From the NCBI GenBank assembly GCA_021151835.1, contig JAGKWO010000001.1, forward strand, positions 124,001 to 188,000: a stretch of 64,000 bases of DNA, given 5' to 3'. The translations under genes and the position numbers were made by a program. The notes under the pieces were generated by a model that searched no databases, had not been told where the DNA came from, and worked only from the letters and a program-made list of their open reading frames with translations. Below are positions 32,201-36,335 of the stretch, piece after piece; position 1 is the first letter of the stretch, and every line of letters starts with the position of its first letter. This DNA comes from Gammaproteobacteria bacterium (GTDB lineage: Bacteria > Pseudomonadota > Gammaproteobacteria > Pseudomonadales > Cellvibrionaceae).

Positions 32201-34456
32201 GCAGTCACTGGTGAGGAAGTGATTGATCCGGTTGCGGTGGCGATTAGCGGATTCCTTTCCGTACTTGCGGAAGAAATTCCATTATTGACTGTTAAAATTC
32301 TGGATACTGTTAGCAATAACAATCCACAGCACGGCCTTGCGAAAATGGTTGCAAGGGATTTGTTCAACGCCGAATTACCGGAAGTAATGGCTTATCGCGG
32401 CAAACACGCATTTGTCCGTGAGCTACAACCTGTGGCACTGGCAGAACCAATCAACACGCCTGCCAATATTCCGCTTAAACAGCAGGGTACTTACCTGATC
32501 ACCGGCGGCTTCGGCGGTATAGGTTCAACGCTGGCCACCTATCTCGCTGATCAATGGCAAGCAAATTTACTATTAGTGGGTCGCACGGCCTTGCCCGAGC
32601 GGAATCTCTGGAATCATTTTATATCCGGCAAACCGGCAGACGATAAAATTGTTCGTGCAATCGAGCTTATCAAACAGCTCGAACAAAAAGGTTCGCGTGT
32701 AGTTTATTTTGCGGCCGATATCGGTGATTACGAGGCAATCCGGCAGGTCATCCAAATAGCTGAACACACCCTGGGTGAAATCCACGGTGTGATCCATGCT
32801 GCCGGTACTGCAGATGGCGCGTTGGCAACACAGCGAACGCAAGTTAAAAATGATGCAGTGTTACACGCGAAAGTTCGCGGCACCCTGGTGTTGGATGCGG
32901 TGTTTGCTAATAAACCGCTGGATTTCATGGTGTATTGTTCTTCGCTCAACAGCCTGTTACCACAAGCGGGGCAACTGGCTTACGTAGCAGCAAATCGTTT
33001 CCAAAATGCTGTTGCCCGCTCGCAACACGCCAGCAGATTTACGCTCGCAATAAATTGGGATACATGGACCGACGTGGGAATGGCAGCGGAATACCATCAG
33101 CTTATTGCAACACGCGATGGCATTTCATCCCTGCCAGCCTTGCCGGGAATTACACCGGCAGAAGGCATTCATGTGTTTGAACGGGCGTTGGAAATCGCTT
33201 TGCCTGAACTGTTAATCTCCACAGTTTCTTTAACAGATTATTTGCAACAACAAAAAACCCACCGGGAAGTGAAACAATTGTCCTTTATCGCCAACAAGGA
33301 CATCAATGTCGAGCAAGCTGTGGTAACTACCGAATCGCTTGAAGGAAAAATCATTAACATCTGGAGCGATCATTTCAATCAAAATGATATCGATGTGCAC
33401 ACAGATTTTTTCACCCTGGGCGATTCTATCGATGCAATCCAGATCCTGGAGCACATCAACAAGACGCTGGATATTAAACTCGCTAGCGGCGCATTGATGG
33501 ATTTTCCCACCATCCGGAAATTAACCGCACATATTGAGTCGCTCAATCAAAAATTAACACCTGAAAAAGAAGCTCCCGGATTAATTACCCAATTGAAAAG
33601 CGCCAGTGCAAAAGCGAAAAAAATATTCCTGGTCCACCCGGTTGGTGGCACTACCTATTTTTATCGCGCCCTTGCCGATGCATTTACCAATGATACGGCG
33701 GTGTATGCCATCCACGCCCAGGGTATTAATGATGATTTACCACCGCTAACCAGTATTGATGCCATGGTTTCACGTTATTTACGTGAAATTCGCCGTATCC
33801 AGCCCCACGGGCCTTACATTTTTGGCGGTGCGTCATTTGGTGGTGTGGTTGTATTTGAAATGGCGCAACAGTTGAACAAACAAGGTGAAAAAATTGAATT
33901 GATCTTTATGATTGATACCCCCAACCCATTAACCATTACCGATGTCACGGAAGAAGATTATGAAATTATGGCCGGGAGCCTGGTAGATAATTTCGCTGAC
34001 AAGGAAACATTGAATGCAATGATTGCAACATTGCGCAATATGGGGGAAGAGCAGCGCTATGAATATGTTAGCAATCAACTAAGGGATCGCATGGGCACCG
34101 GCGACAGCACGATCCAGACACCTACTGCAGCGGCTGTCCCTGCCGATAGCCAGTACCTGAAAACCTTGATGACTATCCATCAAATCAATAATGCTGCCAT
34201 GTTGCGTTACAAGCCGGGGGTATACCAGGGTCAAGCGATGTATTTCCGGCCCTCCCAAAAATCCCTGGATCACCTTGGTCTGCATATGGACCTGGATTGG
34301 CAACCCCATGTGCAAAATCCGATTATCAGCCACACCATCCACGGTAATCATTTCACCATGAACGAAGGCCAGGGCGCGATTATGATTGCCCATCATCTTG
34401 AAAAATATTTATTCACCAGCAATGAAAAAAATATTATTGCGGAGGCATTGGAATAA
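17249..34456 (+). CDS. Hybrid NRPS-PKS megasynthase, C-A-T x4, KS-(no AT)-KR-T-TE
   Basis: 5735 residues in one frame. Module 1: C (HHVIMDA ~139), A (YTSGSTG ~603), T (Ser992). Module 2: C (HHAIADG ~1174), A (~1505-2000), T (Ser2066). Module 3: C (HHIIVDG ~2254), A, T (Ser3121). Module 4: C (HHIIADG ~3315), A, T (Ser4171). PKS module: KS with Cys4397, His4533, His4570; KS-AT and post-AT linkers (LPAYAFAREIFEL ~4797) but no acyltransferase and no GHSxG between; KR with GGFGGIG ~5086, Ser5232, Tyr5245; T (GDS, Ser5393); TE with Ser5529 in GASFG and His5701. Specificity residues read by eye: A1 D-A-F-F-R-A-L-V-W (unclear), A2 D-V-W-H-F-S-L-I-D (serine), A3 D-A-E-N-V-G-V-I-S and A4 D-V-E-E-I-G-S-V-N (Glu in the pocket, possibly basic residues). 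No epimerase. The first C domain should accept the acyl group from the FAAL carrier. The acetyltransferase start follows 2 bases after the stop. Confidence 0.95.
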   Translation: MLNEYPSDNTQVFPLSHPQQRIWLAEMINPHSGVGNLVGHSELQEPINSKLLEQAINELIKSADTLRLCIQTTQDGVMQYVADYEAIALTEREFSSEEQFKQHIDTLIRYPFAADHSALYYFELIRVKGQPARLVYCFHHVIMDAASMKITIDAIYDNYRQLGRGRSCIPLDNQDYRHYLQHEADYLSSEKCNQDKQFWAVKLDTFEETARIKSVNKVVSVQADRIEYDFDQTFNRNVTEFCKREKTSAYRLLIAAYYVYSSRLSGRRDAVIGTVFHNRFNLEFCDKIGMFVSTTPVRLEINETAAFSFRELLSLVDTEVELAQHHQDYPFDLLVQDRKKIGLDTPLFETAISYQNSSFILPTQFHFQKAQEFPLVIHLSHRGENNQLKLELDYQTDYFSSSEVTAICAHLLSVLESAIANPQADIEDLTILTPAEQETLLDTKNGNQFIPQYTITQLFAQQVNRNPAAVAVVDAGKAITYTTLNQQAGQLAATLQSLDVKRETLVAILLPRSSALITAMLGVIKAGGAYVPIDPDYPQDRIEFMLQDSGVSLLITTADLANNNQLPCNTLLIDKLPEINGAPAGTIEYHPINGKPEDLFYVIYTSGSTGRPKGVAVEHASFENLVYTHRRIYSEGPGERVSQVASVSFDAMAFEVWPCLASGATLYIVDDETRLDPTALKQWLIDNKITLSFQSTLMAERLLEEEWPAATALRFLRTAGDKLNRFPARKLPFAVHNLYGPTEDTVWTTLADVSWSEHNNATPDIGFALDNKQVFILSKRNQLLPQGWIGELCIAGAGLARGYLNQPELTAQRFISLQLTGDNKSLRVYKTGDLARIKENGALEFIGRNDNQVKIRGFRIELGEIEQQLIKLRAVQEVAVISLRDNSGSHYLCAYFTATEKLSVANIKKILGQSLPDYMVPAVFLQIDAMPLTRNGKIDRRALPVPQHEITPTHLPTPMTALELQLGDIWRSLLPVSHITREDNFFTLGGHSFKAVAMVSLIRQQLKRDISVKTVFANPTLGALAAAIESTGTETYANIPAATAKKYYPASSAQKRLFALGQLNPEQITYIIPAVYNILGPLDYLKLQDALNQLIQRHESLRTSLAFIDGEVMQTIHSPVHTGTTIEFFSGTTELINNCIANFIRPFELNRPPLLRLGVFSVDEYQHVLIMNVHHAIADGMSLSIYLQELAALYQGTGLPPLRLQHKDYSEWELSEDYAAISNQQRDFWLSLLPDNLPLLDLPTDYPRPAKPSYCGKSLSVELAPALTEKLRTATQQQGYTLYMVTLAAFGILLHKYSRQQDLIIGTPAMGRQHPDLQTITGMLVNTLALRLTPSADTAVKNYLDQIRQMVIDAVDNQAFLFEELLNYLNPVTDNSRNPVFDVFFSLVTEELGQFSLSGTQTTRREFEFPVAKFDLSLTVYERAKGLDIVLEYATDLFKPDTAQTLLQHYQMTLKHIGNWLSVSGIQQTSMRIGEINLVDDNEKRLLLNEFNNTAKEYPLEQTLNRVFETQARKTPDNIAVAFADNHLTYKQLNARANQLARQLRERGVGRDNIVAVVLERSLELPIVLFAILKAGGAYLPVGPSLPQDRIDYMLDDSQAQLVISHSQFSSQLESFNGPQLLIDQWLTHANLSSIDNSDLDAHSGPDDLAYIIYTSGSTGRPKGAMIEHRAVLNRIFWMQDQYPLAEHDVILQKTPYTFDVSVWELFWWSFAGASVYFLAPDAEKDPQAIFDCIDKQKISVMHFVPSMLNASLEYLAATFQPHNLASLRNIFASGEALSPAQVENFNRLIHANSEAQLINLYGPTEAAIDVTWFDCPVSGPITRIPIGKPINNIQLYILDEQQHLVPRGIAGELYISGTGVGRGYINKPELSNEKFIPDPFATCSSDHRTTAPRMYRTGDLCRWLEDGNIEYLGRLDHQVKIRGYRIELGEIETRLLSHSRIRDAVVMARYDAQHENYLCAYVVDRAPASEPTELTTELRTYLAQWLPEYMVPASIQVLDAMPLNPSGKVDRHALPEPDQQAATANANYCAPETPLEKQMVQLWETALGRSPIGLDDDFFALGGSSLSLIRLLSLITNTFGVSLPLATFFETPILRDIATIVAAAGDHSAQVAIPVAPEKTWYKTSASQQRMYILDQFEEASRSYLITALFRIQGKLDIAKLESSFQQLINLHEALRTRFSVQDNSIMQTIEPVVSFSLEKMTLPNREPRVPGKPLDTIINDCLQPLDLSCAPLMRASLIEEFPDNYCLVIHWHHIIVDGVSINLLLKDLADLYNGQMPDNNGITFKDYAEWEQSDDYAALIEEDKHYWLAEFQREIPVLALATDFKRPTQRSFAGDRIKREIPASLMAAAQQFSEQQGYTLFMTLLAALNIVLHKHTQQDEIIIGTPVAGRSLGHCDEICGMFVNTLPLLCPIDSRQTFSDYCEQVKQKVVLALEHQQYPFDHLVEQLDIPRDTSRNPMFDVMFALQNHGEQQLLLDQLQTSPLICPLPIAKFDLTVTLFQLTSSIVCDFEFCTDLFDARTIEKFADQYLYTLEKLVTTPALIIDEFYFAAPLANNALPLVIDSSSKSLPSPKTVHQLFEEQTVLTPNAIALAFQDKLITYAELDAQAEQICAQLISSGAAAEQWVGVMLGRSPELIASLLGVLKSGAGYLPIDPEYPPERKAYQLQDSRCALVISQSGIEIPQDWAGKLLLLDNIFSASTGKEKPAAGKKPGYVSNVIKPENAAYCIYTSGSTGTPKGVVIEHRNLVNVIHAQREFYGITAEEKVLLFAAPVFDASLEQLFVALTSGATLVVVDDDTIRDHVLMQHIIAEQKITHLNAVPAFLNLLEPQALPALKRVVCGADICSPELARKWSAHCQFINVYGPTEAAISSTVHSVDANSFILPSIPIGRPIAHATTYAVDNKLRPLPDGIPGELCIGGAGVARGYLNNPDLTREKFIVSPLDNTDRWYRTGDLVRRNLQGELEYLGRIDAQVKIRGFRIEPGEIEAVLATYPGILQATVAVKEDTHRGKFLCAYYIAEQEFPAQQLQDFLAGHLPHYMVPGWYLRLAALPLTAGGKINRHALPVPDRTLATQSKVHIESSAIEHHSVLETYLLDLWKSHLGVTVLGVEDNFFQAGGHSITATLICANIQKTYAIKIPLKDFFRLATVRKLAGYLSNRVESPAGQHDDAATAQVKGLVSAPAQAHYPLSKQQQGIYVLSVFNPDATHYNIPSAYQIRGALDIARLEQALNSLLQRHNVLRSNFRLIDGEPVCVVHPWEKISLHKETLATPDQQQILARIEKFITPFDLANDSLFRCLLLRCAENLHILVLDVHHIIADGTSFQLLLTELHAAYTGGHLPAVEFHYTDYAVWQTSEVARNLLDAQEHYWLAKLNDLPPLELTADYPRPQVQSFDGNYVEFEWDREESAQIQAVARQLQVTPYTLFCAAFALLLQKYTRQSHILLGTVTAGREDHDLQNIWGMFVNTLVLKFHVNNKLSFADYLQTVQAEILESFAHQQYPFDQLVQKLDIPRDTSRNPIVDVMFTYLVMDTPDTLLGMEEFAPLKTGHTSAKNDLSLNGYELDGKIQFNLEYCTRIFSHTRIERMAGHFKNLVRQIIGQPNDALQKLSLLDKDEYAQLVHGFNQTAAEYPREKTLAQVFRAQVIKTPDDLACYYEGRAQSYTELDNTSEQLAQHLHNHFRIGPGSIVGLLFKRSLKIPQTIFAVLKTGAAYLPLDPDYPAERIREILESSATDLLLTDDQSLAGHNLSTVNIFNVDQLDTGSAILHPAVSLPVPAATDPAYIIYTSGSTGKPKGVVINQRAVLNLAQWFSHTHDLHNNRRVLQMTNYCFDVSVEEIIIPLLYGAAIFIPADHIRLDKSQLLDFIRQHHINIAEFVPGLLHDYLLDSPFISCLKRVITGAERLDPVLKDAVIARGYSLFNSYGPTETTVNACGTLCIPGRDIIGKPIANTRIYILDSHNQPAPVGVPGELCIAGDLLANGYLHDTAMTAAKFVDNPFEEKGIMYRTGDLCCFLDDGNIEFIGRIDNQVKLRGFRIELGEIESRLLASELISNASVLIREDNNNARLCAYVTAANDVAPELLREQLKAQLRNQLPAYMIPEHFFVLDKLPLNRNGKIDKPGLLALPLNREAGYSATQSLNATEQQLAELWKKVLSVDYVEVNSNFFELGGNSLLIIKLHALIKDQVAQDIPVAKLFQYASIREFAAYLNEQHTITGSNSNHAITPSAQEIAIIGMAGRFPAARNLEQFWENLQAGRECVSFFSAEELLPLGFAQELLDNPEFVAAKAIIDDASAFDPDFFNYHRRDALLMDPQLRVFHEVVYQGLEHSGNNPFTTQEKIGLFAGASSNPEWQRRIKMHCQSPGEQFAADLVSDKDFLTTRIAYSLNLRGPALNVQTACSTSLVAVDLACQALLTSKCSIAVAGGVSLGYPHKSGYLYQEGMVMSPDGHCRAFDADARGTTAGEGAGVVVLKRLEDAIAAGDNIYAVIKGSATNNDGQQKMGFTAPGIDGQADVIRSALAAAKIPADTIHYIEAHGTGTVLGDPLEIAALTDAFNSTRANCRIGSVKTNIGHLDAAAGIAGLLKTVLALHHKQLPPSINYTTPNPKIEFEQTPFKVQTQLEDWPAQDYPRRAGVSSFGIGGTNAHVILEEFVEVPLHKTIVNTRDTNATAERWLIPLAAHSEDAFRSNCANLKQWIKQTNPELPDLATTLAGVRSHFIWRAALVVQSTAELLAALDETISPVKVERKATTPRIAANNTGNKNELVEQLKLHWLAGGDIDWQKIYSPQYHRKLSLPAYAFAREIFELPNSNTTKAAAAANAQLDQDKNNVLLKQPLAQWFYTDSWRSWFFTNRPHLAQRSNRPVLAFTDDSSFARELLITLNTEGVDIIQVNAGDSYRQLDKRHYQIDINNEHSYRELFNQVLAEQPQQLLYFCAAQDDVIDITQNPELTINNVNININKGLAFAQALAVTGINYPVNLSLIGSGLFAVTGEEVIDPVAVAISGFLSVLAEEIPLLTVKILDTVSNNNPQHGLAKMVARDLFNAELPEVMAYRGKHAFVRELQPVALAEPINTPANIPLKQQGTYLITGGFGGIGSTLATYLADQWQANLLLVGRTALPERNLWNHFISGKPADDKIVRAIELIKQLEQKGSRVVYFAADIGDYEAIRQVIQIAEHTLGEIHGVIHAAGTADGALATQRTQVKNDAVLHAKVRGTLVLDAVFANKPLDFMVYCSSLNSLLPQAGQLAYVAANRFQNAVARSQHASRFTLAINWDTWTDVGMAAEYHQLIATRDGISSLPALPGITPAEGIHVFERALEIALPELLISTVSLTDYLQQQKTHREVKQLSFIANKDINVEQAVVTTESLEGKIINIWSDHFNQNDIDVHTDFFTLGDSIDAIQILEHINKTLDIKLASGALMDFPTIRKLTAHIESLNQKLTPEKEAPGLITQLKSASAKAKKIFLVHPVGGTTYFYRALADAFTNDTAVYAIHAQGINDDLPPLTSIDAMVSRYLREIRRIQPHGPYIFGGASFGGVVVFEMAQQLNKQGEKIELIFMIDTPNPLTITDVTEEDYEIMAGSLVDNFADKETLNAMIATLRNMGEEQRYEYVSNQLRDRMGTGDSTIQTPTAAAVPADSQYLKTLMTIHQINNAAMLRYKPGVYQGQAMYFRPSQKSLDHLGLHMDLDWQPHVQNPIISHTIHGNHFTMNEGQGAIMIAHHLEKYLFTSNEKNIIAEALE

Positions 34457-34458
34457 TT

Positions 34459-35115
34459 ATGGCCAGTATGCCGATATCGCCCTTGCATCCCGATCCGAAC
34501 ACGCCCTACCCGTGCGAGTTTGCGGGCAATTCAATTGGATTTTTGAAAAACCTGGTTAACAATCCACTGATCAGCATTGGTGATTTTACTTATTACCACG
34601 GTGATGCCGTTGCTCAATTCCAGGAAAAAAATGTGCTGTACCATTACCCGCATTGCGGCGATAAATTAGTGATCGGGCGTTTTTGCCAGATCGCCAATGG
34701 AACGCAATTTATTATGAACGGGGCAATTCACCCGCTGCACGGTGTGAGCACATTTCCATTTGATTTATTTGGCGGCGAATGGACTCGTATCGGAATGGAA
34801 AACTTCCAGCCACCAAACAAGGGGGATACCCGTGTTGGCAATGATGTATGGTTCGGTAAAAGTGCAGTGGTGCTGCCGGGAATAACTATTGGTAATGGTG
34901 CTGTGATTGCCGCGCATTCGGTCGTAACAAAAAATGTTCCCGACTATGCCATCGTTGGCGGAAATCCTGCGCGGGTCCTGCGTATGCGCTATTCAGATGA
35001 GGATATTAAACGCTTGCAGGATATTGCCTGGTGGGATTGGCCCGTCGAAAAAATAACCCGGCATATTCACGATCTTATGCAAGGTAATATCGATCAATTG
35101 GAACAAGCACACTAA
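34459..35115 (+). CDS. Hexapeptide-repeat (CatB/Vat-like) O-acetyltransferase
   Basis: 218 residues of the xenobiotic acetyltransferase/left-handed beta-helix family: ISIGDFTYYHG, LVIGRFCQIANGTQFIMNGA, then VGNDVWFGKSAVVLPGITIGNGAVIAAHSVVTKNV read in two pieces, and YAIVGGNPARVLRMRY, all classic CatB/VatD blocks. The MNGAIHPLHGVSTFPF segment supplies the catalytic histidine of the family. These enzymes transfer acetyl from acetyl-CoA to hydroxyls of antibiotics. Only 2 bases separate it from the NRPS stop, so it belongs to the operon and is either a self-protection or a tailoring enzyme; a choice cannot be made from sequence. Confidence 0.88.
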   Translation: MASMPISPLHPDPNTPYPCEFAGNSIGFLKNLVNNPLISIGDFTYYHGDAVAQFQEKNVLYHYPHCGDKLVIGRFCQIANGTQFIMNGAIHPLHGVSTFPFDLFGGEWTRIGMENFQPPNKGDTRVGNDVWFGKSAVVLPGITIGNGAVIAAHSVVTKNVPDYAIVGGNPARVLRMRYSDEDIKRLQDIAWWDWPVEKITRHIHDLMQGNIDQLEQAH

Positions 35116-35150
35116 CCCTTACAAAAAATGAGAAATAAGAAATAAAAAGA

Positions 35151-35186
35151 CAACTGCAACATCGCTGCTTGCAGTTGCCTTTTTAT
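35151..35186. terminator. Bidirectional intrinsic terminator after the NRPS operon
   Basis: CAACTGCAA (35151-35159) pairs with TTGCAGTTG (35169-35177), 9-base loop, followed by CCTTTTT on the plus strand and, read on the minus strand, by TCTTTTTATTT. It closes the NRPS operon and the convergent purU. Confidence 0.85.
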
Positions 35187-35233
35187 TTAAGTAAAGAGTT
35201 TTTTATTCATTCAAAGGGATTGGTGCGTTGGGA

Positions 35234-36094
35234 CTAGCGCGAAAAAACAACCGTTTTGGTTCCATTCAACAAGACCCGGTGCTCCGCGTGCCAGCGCACC
35301 GCACGGTTCAATACTACCGCTTCGGTATCGCGCCCGATTTCCGCCATTTCATCGGGCGAATTTACGTGGGAAACACGTTCAACCGATTGCTCGATAATGG
35401 GACCTTCATCCAGGTCTGCCGTCACAAAATGCGCCGTTGCCCCAATCAGTTTTACACCGCGATCAAACGCTTGATGATAAGGTTTTGCACCTTTGAATCC
35501 CGGTAAAAATGAATGGTGGATGTTAATCGCACGGCCATTTAATTTGCTACACAGATCATCGGACAGGATTTGCATGTAACGCGCAAGCACTAAAAAGTCA
35601 GCCTGTAAATCCTGCATCAATTGCCATAACTGCGCTTCTTGTTGCGGTTTGGTATCGGCGGTGATGGGCAAATAATGGAAAGGCAATTGATACCATTCGG
35701 TTAAATCGCGCATCACATTGTGATTGGAAACTATACCGACGATATCAATCGGCAGGGAACCGTTTTTCCAGCTATTCAACAAGGCATTCAAACAGTGCCC
35801 CCATTGGGAAACCGCAATCAATACGCGCGGTTTACTGGCGCTATCAAAAATATTCCAGTCCATTTGGTATTGTTCGCCCAGGGGTTTAAACAGCGAACGG
35901 ATTTGCCCTATGTTGTAGCCATTGGGGCACTCGAAAACGGTGCGCATAAAAAAGCGATTGCTGGTTACATCTTCAAACTGGGATGACTCTTTAATATTGA
36001 ACCCCAGGGTTGCAAACAAAGTCGCAACGGCAGCTACCAGGCCTTTTGAATCCTGGCAACTAAAGGTTAAAACGATTTCTTTGACAGCGGACAT
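35234..36094 (-). CDS. purU: Formyltetrahydrofolate deformylase
   Basis: 286 residues. N-terminal ACT regulatory domain (EIVLTFSCQDSKGLVAAVATLF) and a C-terminal formyl-transferase-like hydrolase domain (VLIAVSQWGHCLNALL, VGIVSNH, FLVLARYMQILS, INIHHSFLPGFKGAKPYHQA, GATAHFVTADLDEGPII). The Asn-His-Asp set of this fold is visible in INIHHSFLP and DLDEGP. It hydrolyses 10-formyl-THF to THF and formate, balancing one-carbon pools. ATG start; monocistronic, converging with the NRPS operon. Housekeeping gene marking the right border of cluster 1. Confidence 0.95.
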   Translation of the reverse strand: MSAVKEIVLTFSCQDSKGLVAAVATLFATLGFNIKESSQFEDVTSNRFFMRTVFECPNGYNIGQIRSLFKPLGEQYQMDWNIFDSASKPRVLIAVSQWGHCLNALLNSWKNGSLPIDIVGIVSNHNVMRDLTEWYQLPFHYLPITADTKPQQEAQLWQLMQDLQADFLVLARYMQILSDDLCSKLNGRAINIHHSFLPGFKGAKPYHQAFDRGVKLIGATAHFVTADLDEGPIIEQSVERVSHVNSPDEMAEIGRDTEAVVLNRAVRWHAEHRVLLNGTKTVVFSR

Positions 36095-36264
36095 TACGCG
36101 AATTCCTGTTGGCTACACCAGAATGCTGGTTATCGATAAAAACAGCCGCCAAGCCTACGGGATTGCGCAGGGGTAATTCAAGCATTCCCCTTTACCATCA
36201 TCCCTGGATTGTTGCCAAGCCTCCGGATTTGCCCTGCAGGTCACATTTAAGCGAATGAATAACA

Positions 36265-36283
36265 ATTGATATTTATTATCAAT
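36265..36283. promoter_or_regulatory. Fur-box-like dyad upstream of the TonB receptor
   Basis: ATTGATATTTATTATCAAT is a 19-base near-palindrome of AT-rich Fur-box character, 53 bases before the receptor ATG. A TATAAT at 36305-36310 could be the -10 box. Iron repression by Fur is the natural inference; the match to the Fur consensus is only partial. Confidence 0.5.
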
Positions 36284-36335
36284 TAGCAATACTTTACAAT
36301 GGCGTATAATTCTTCACTCCAGGAGCTATCGCCAC

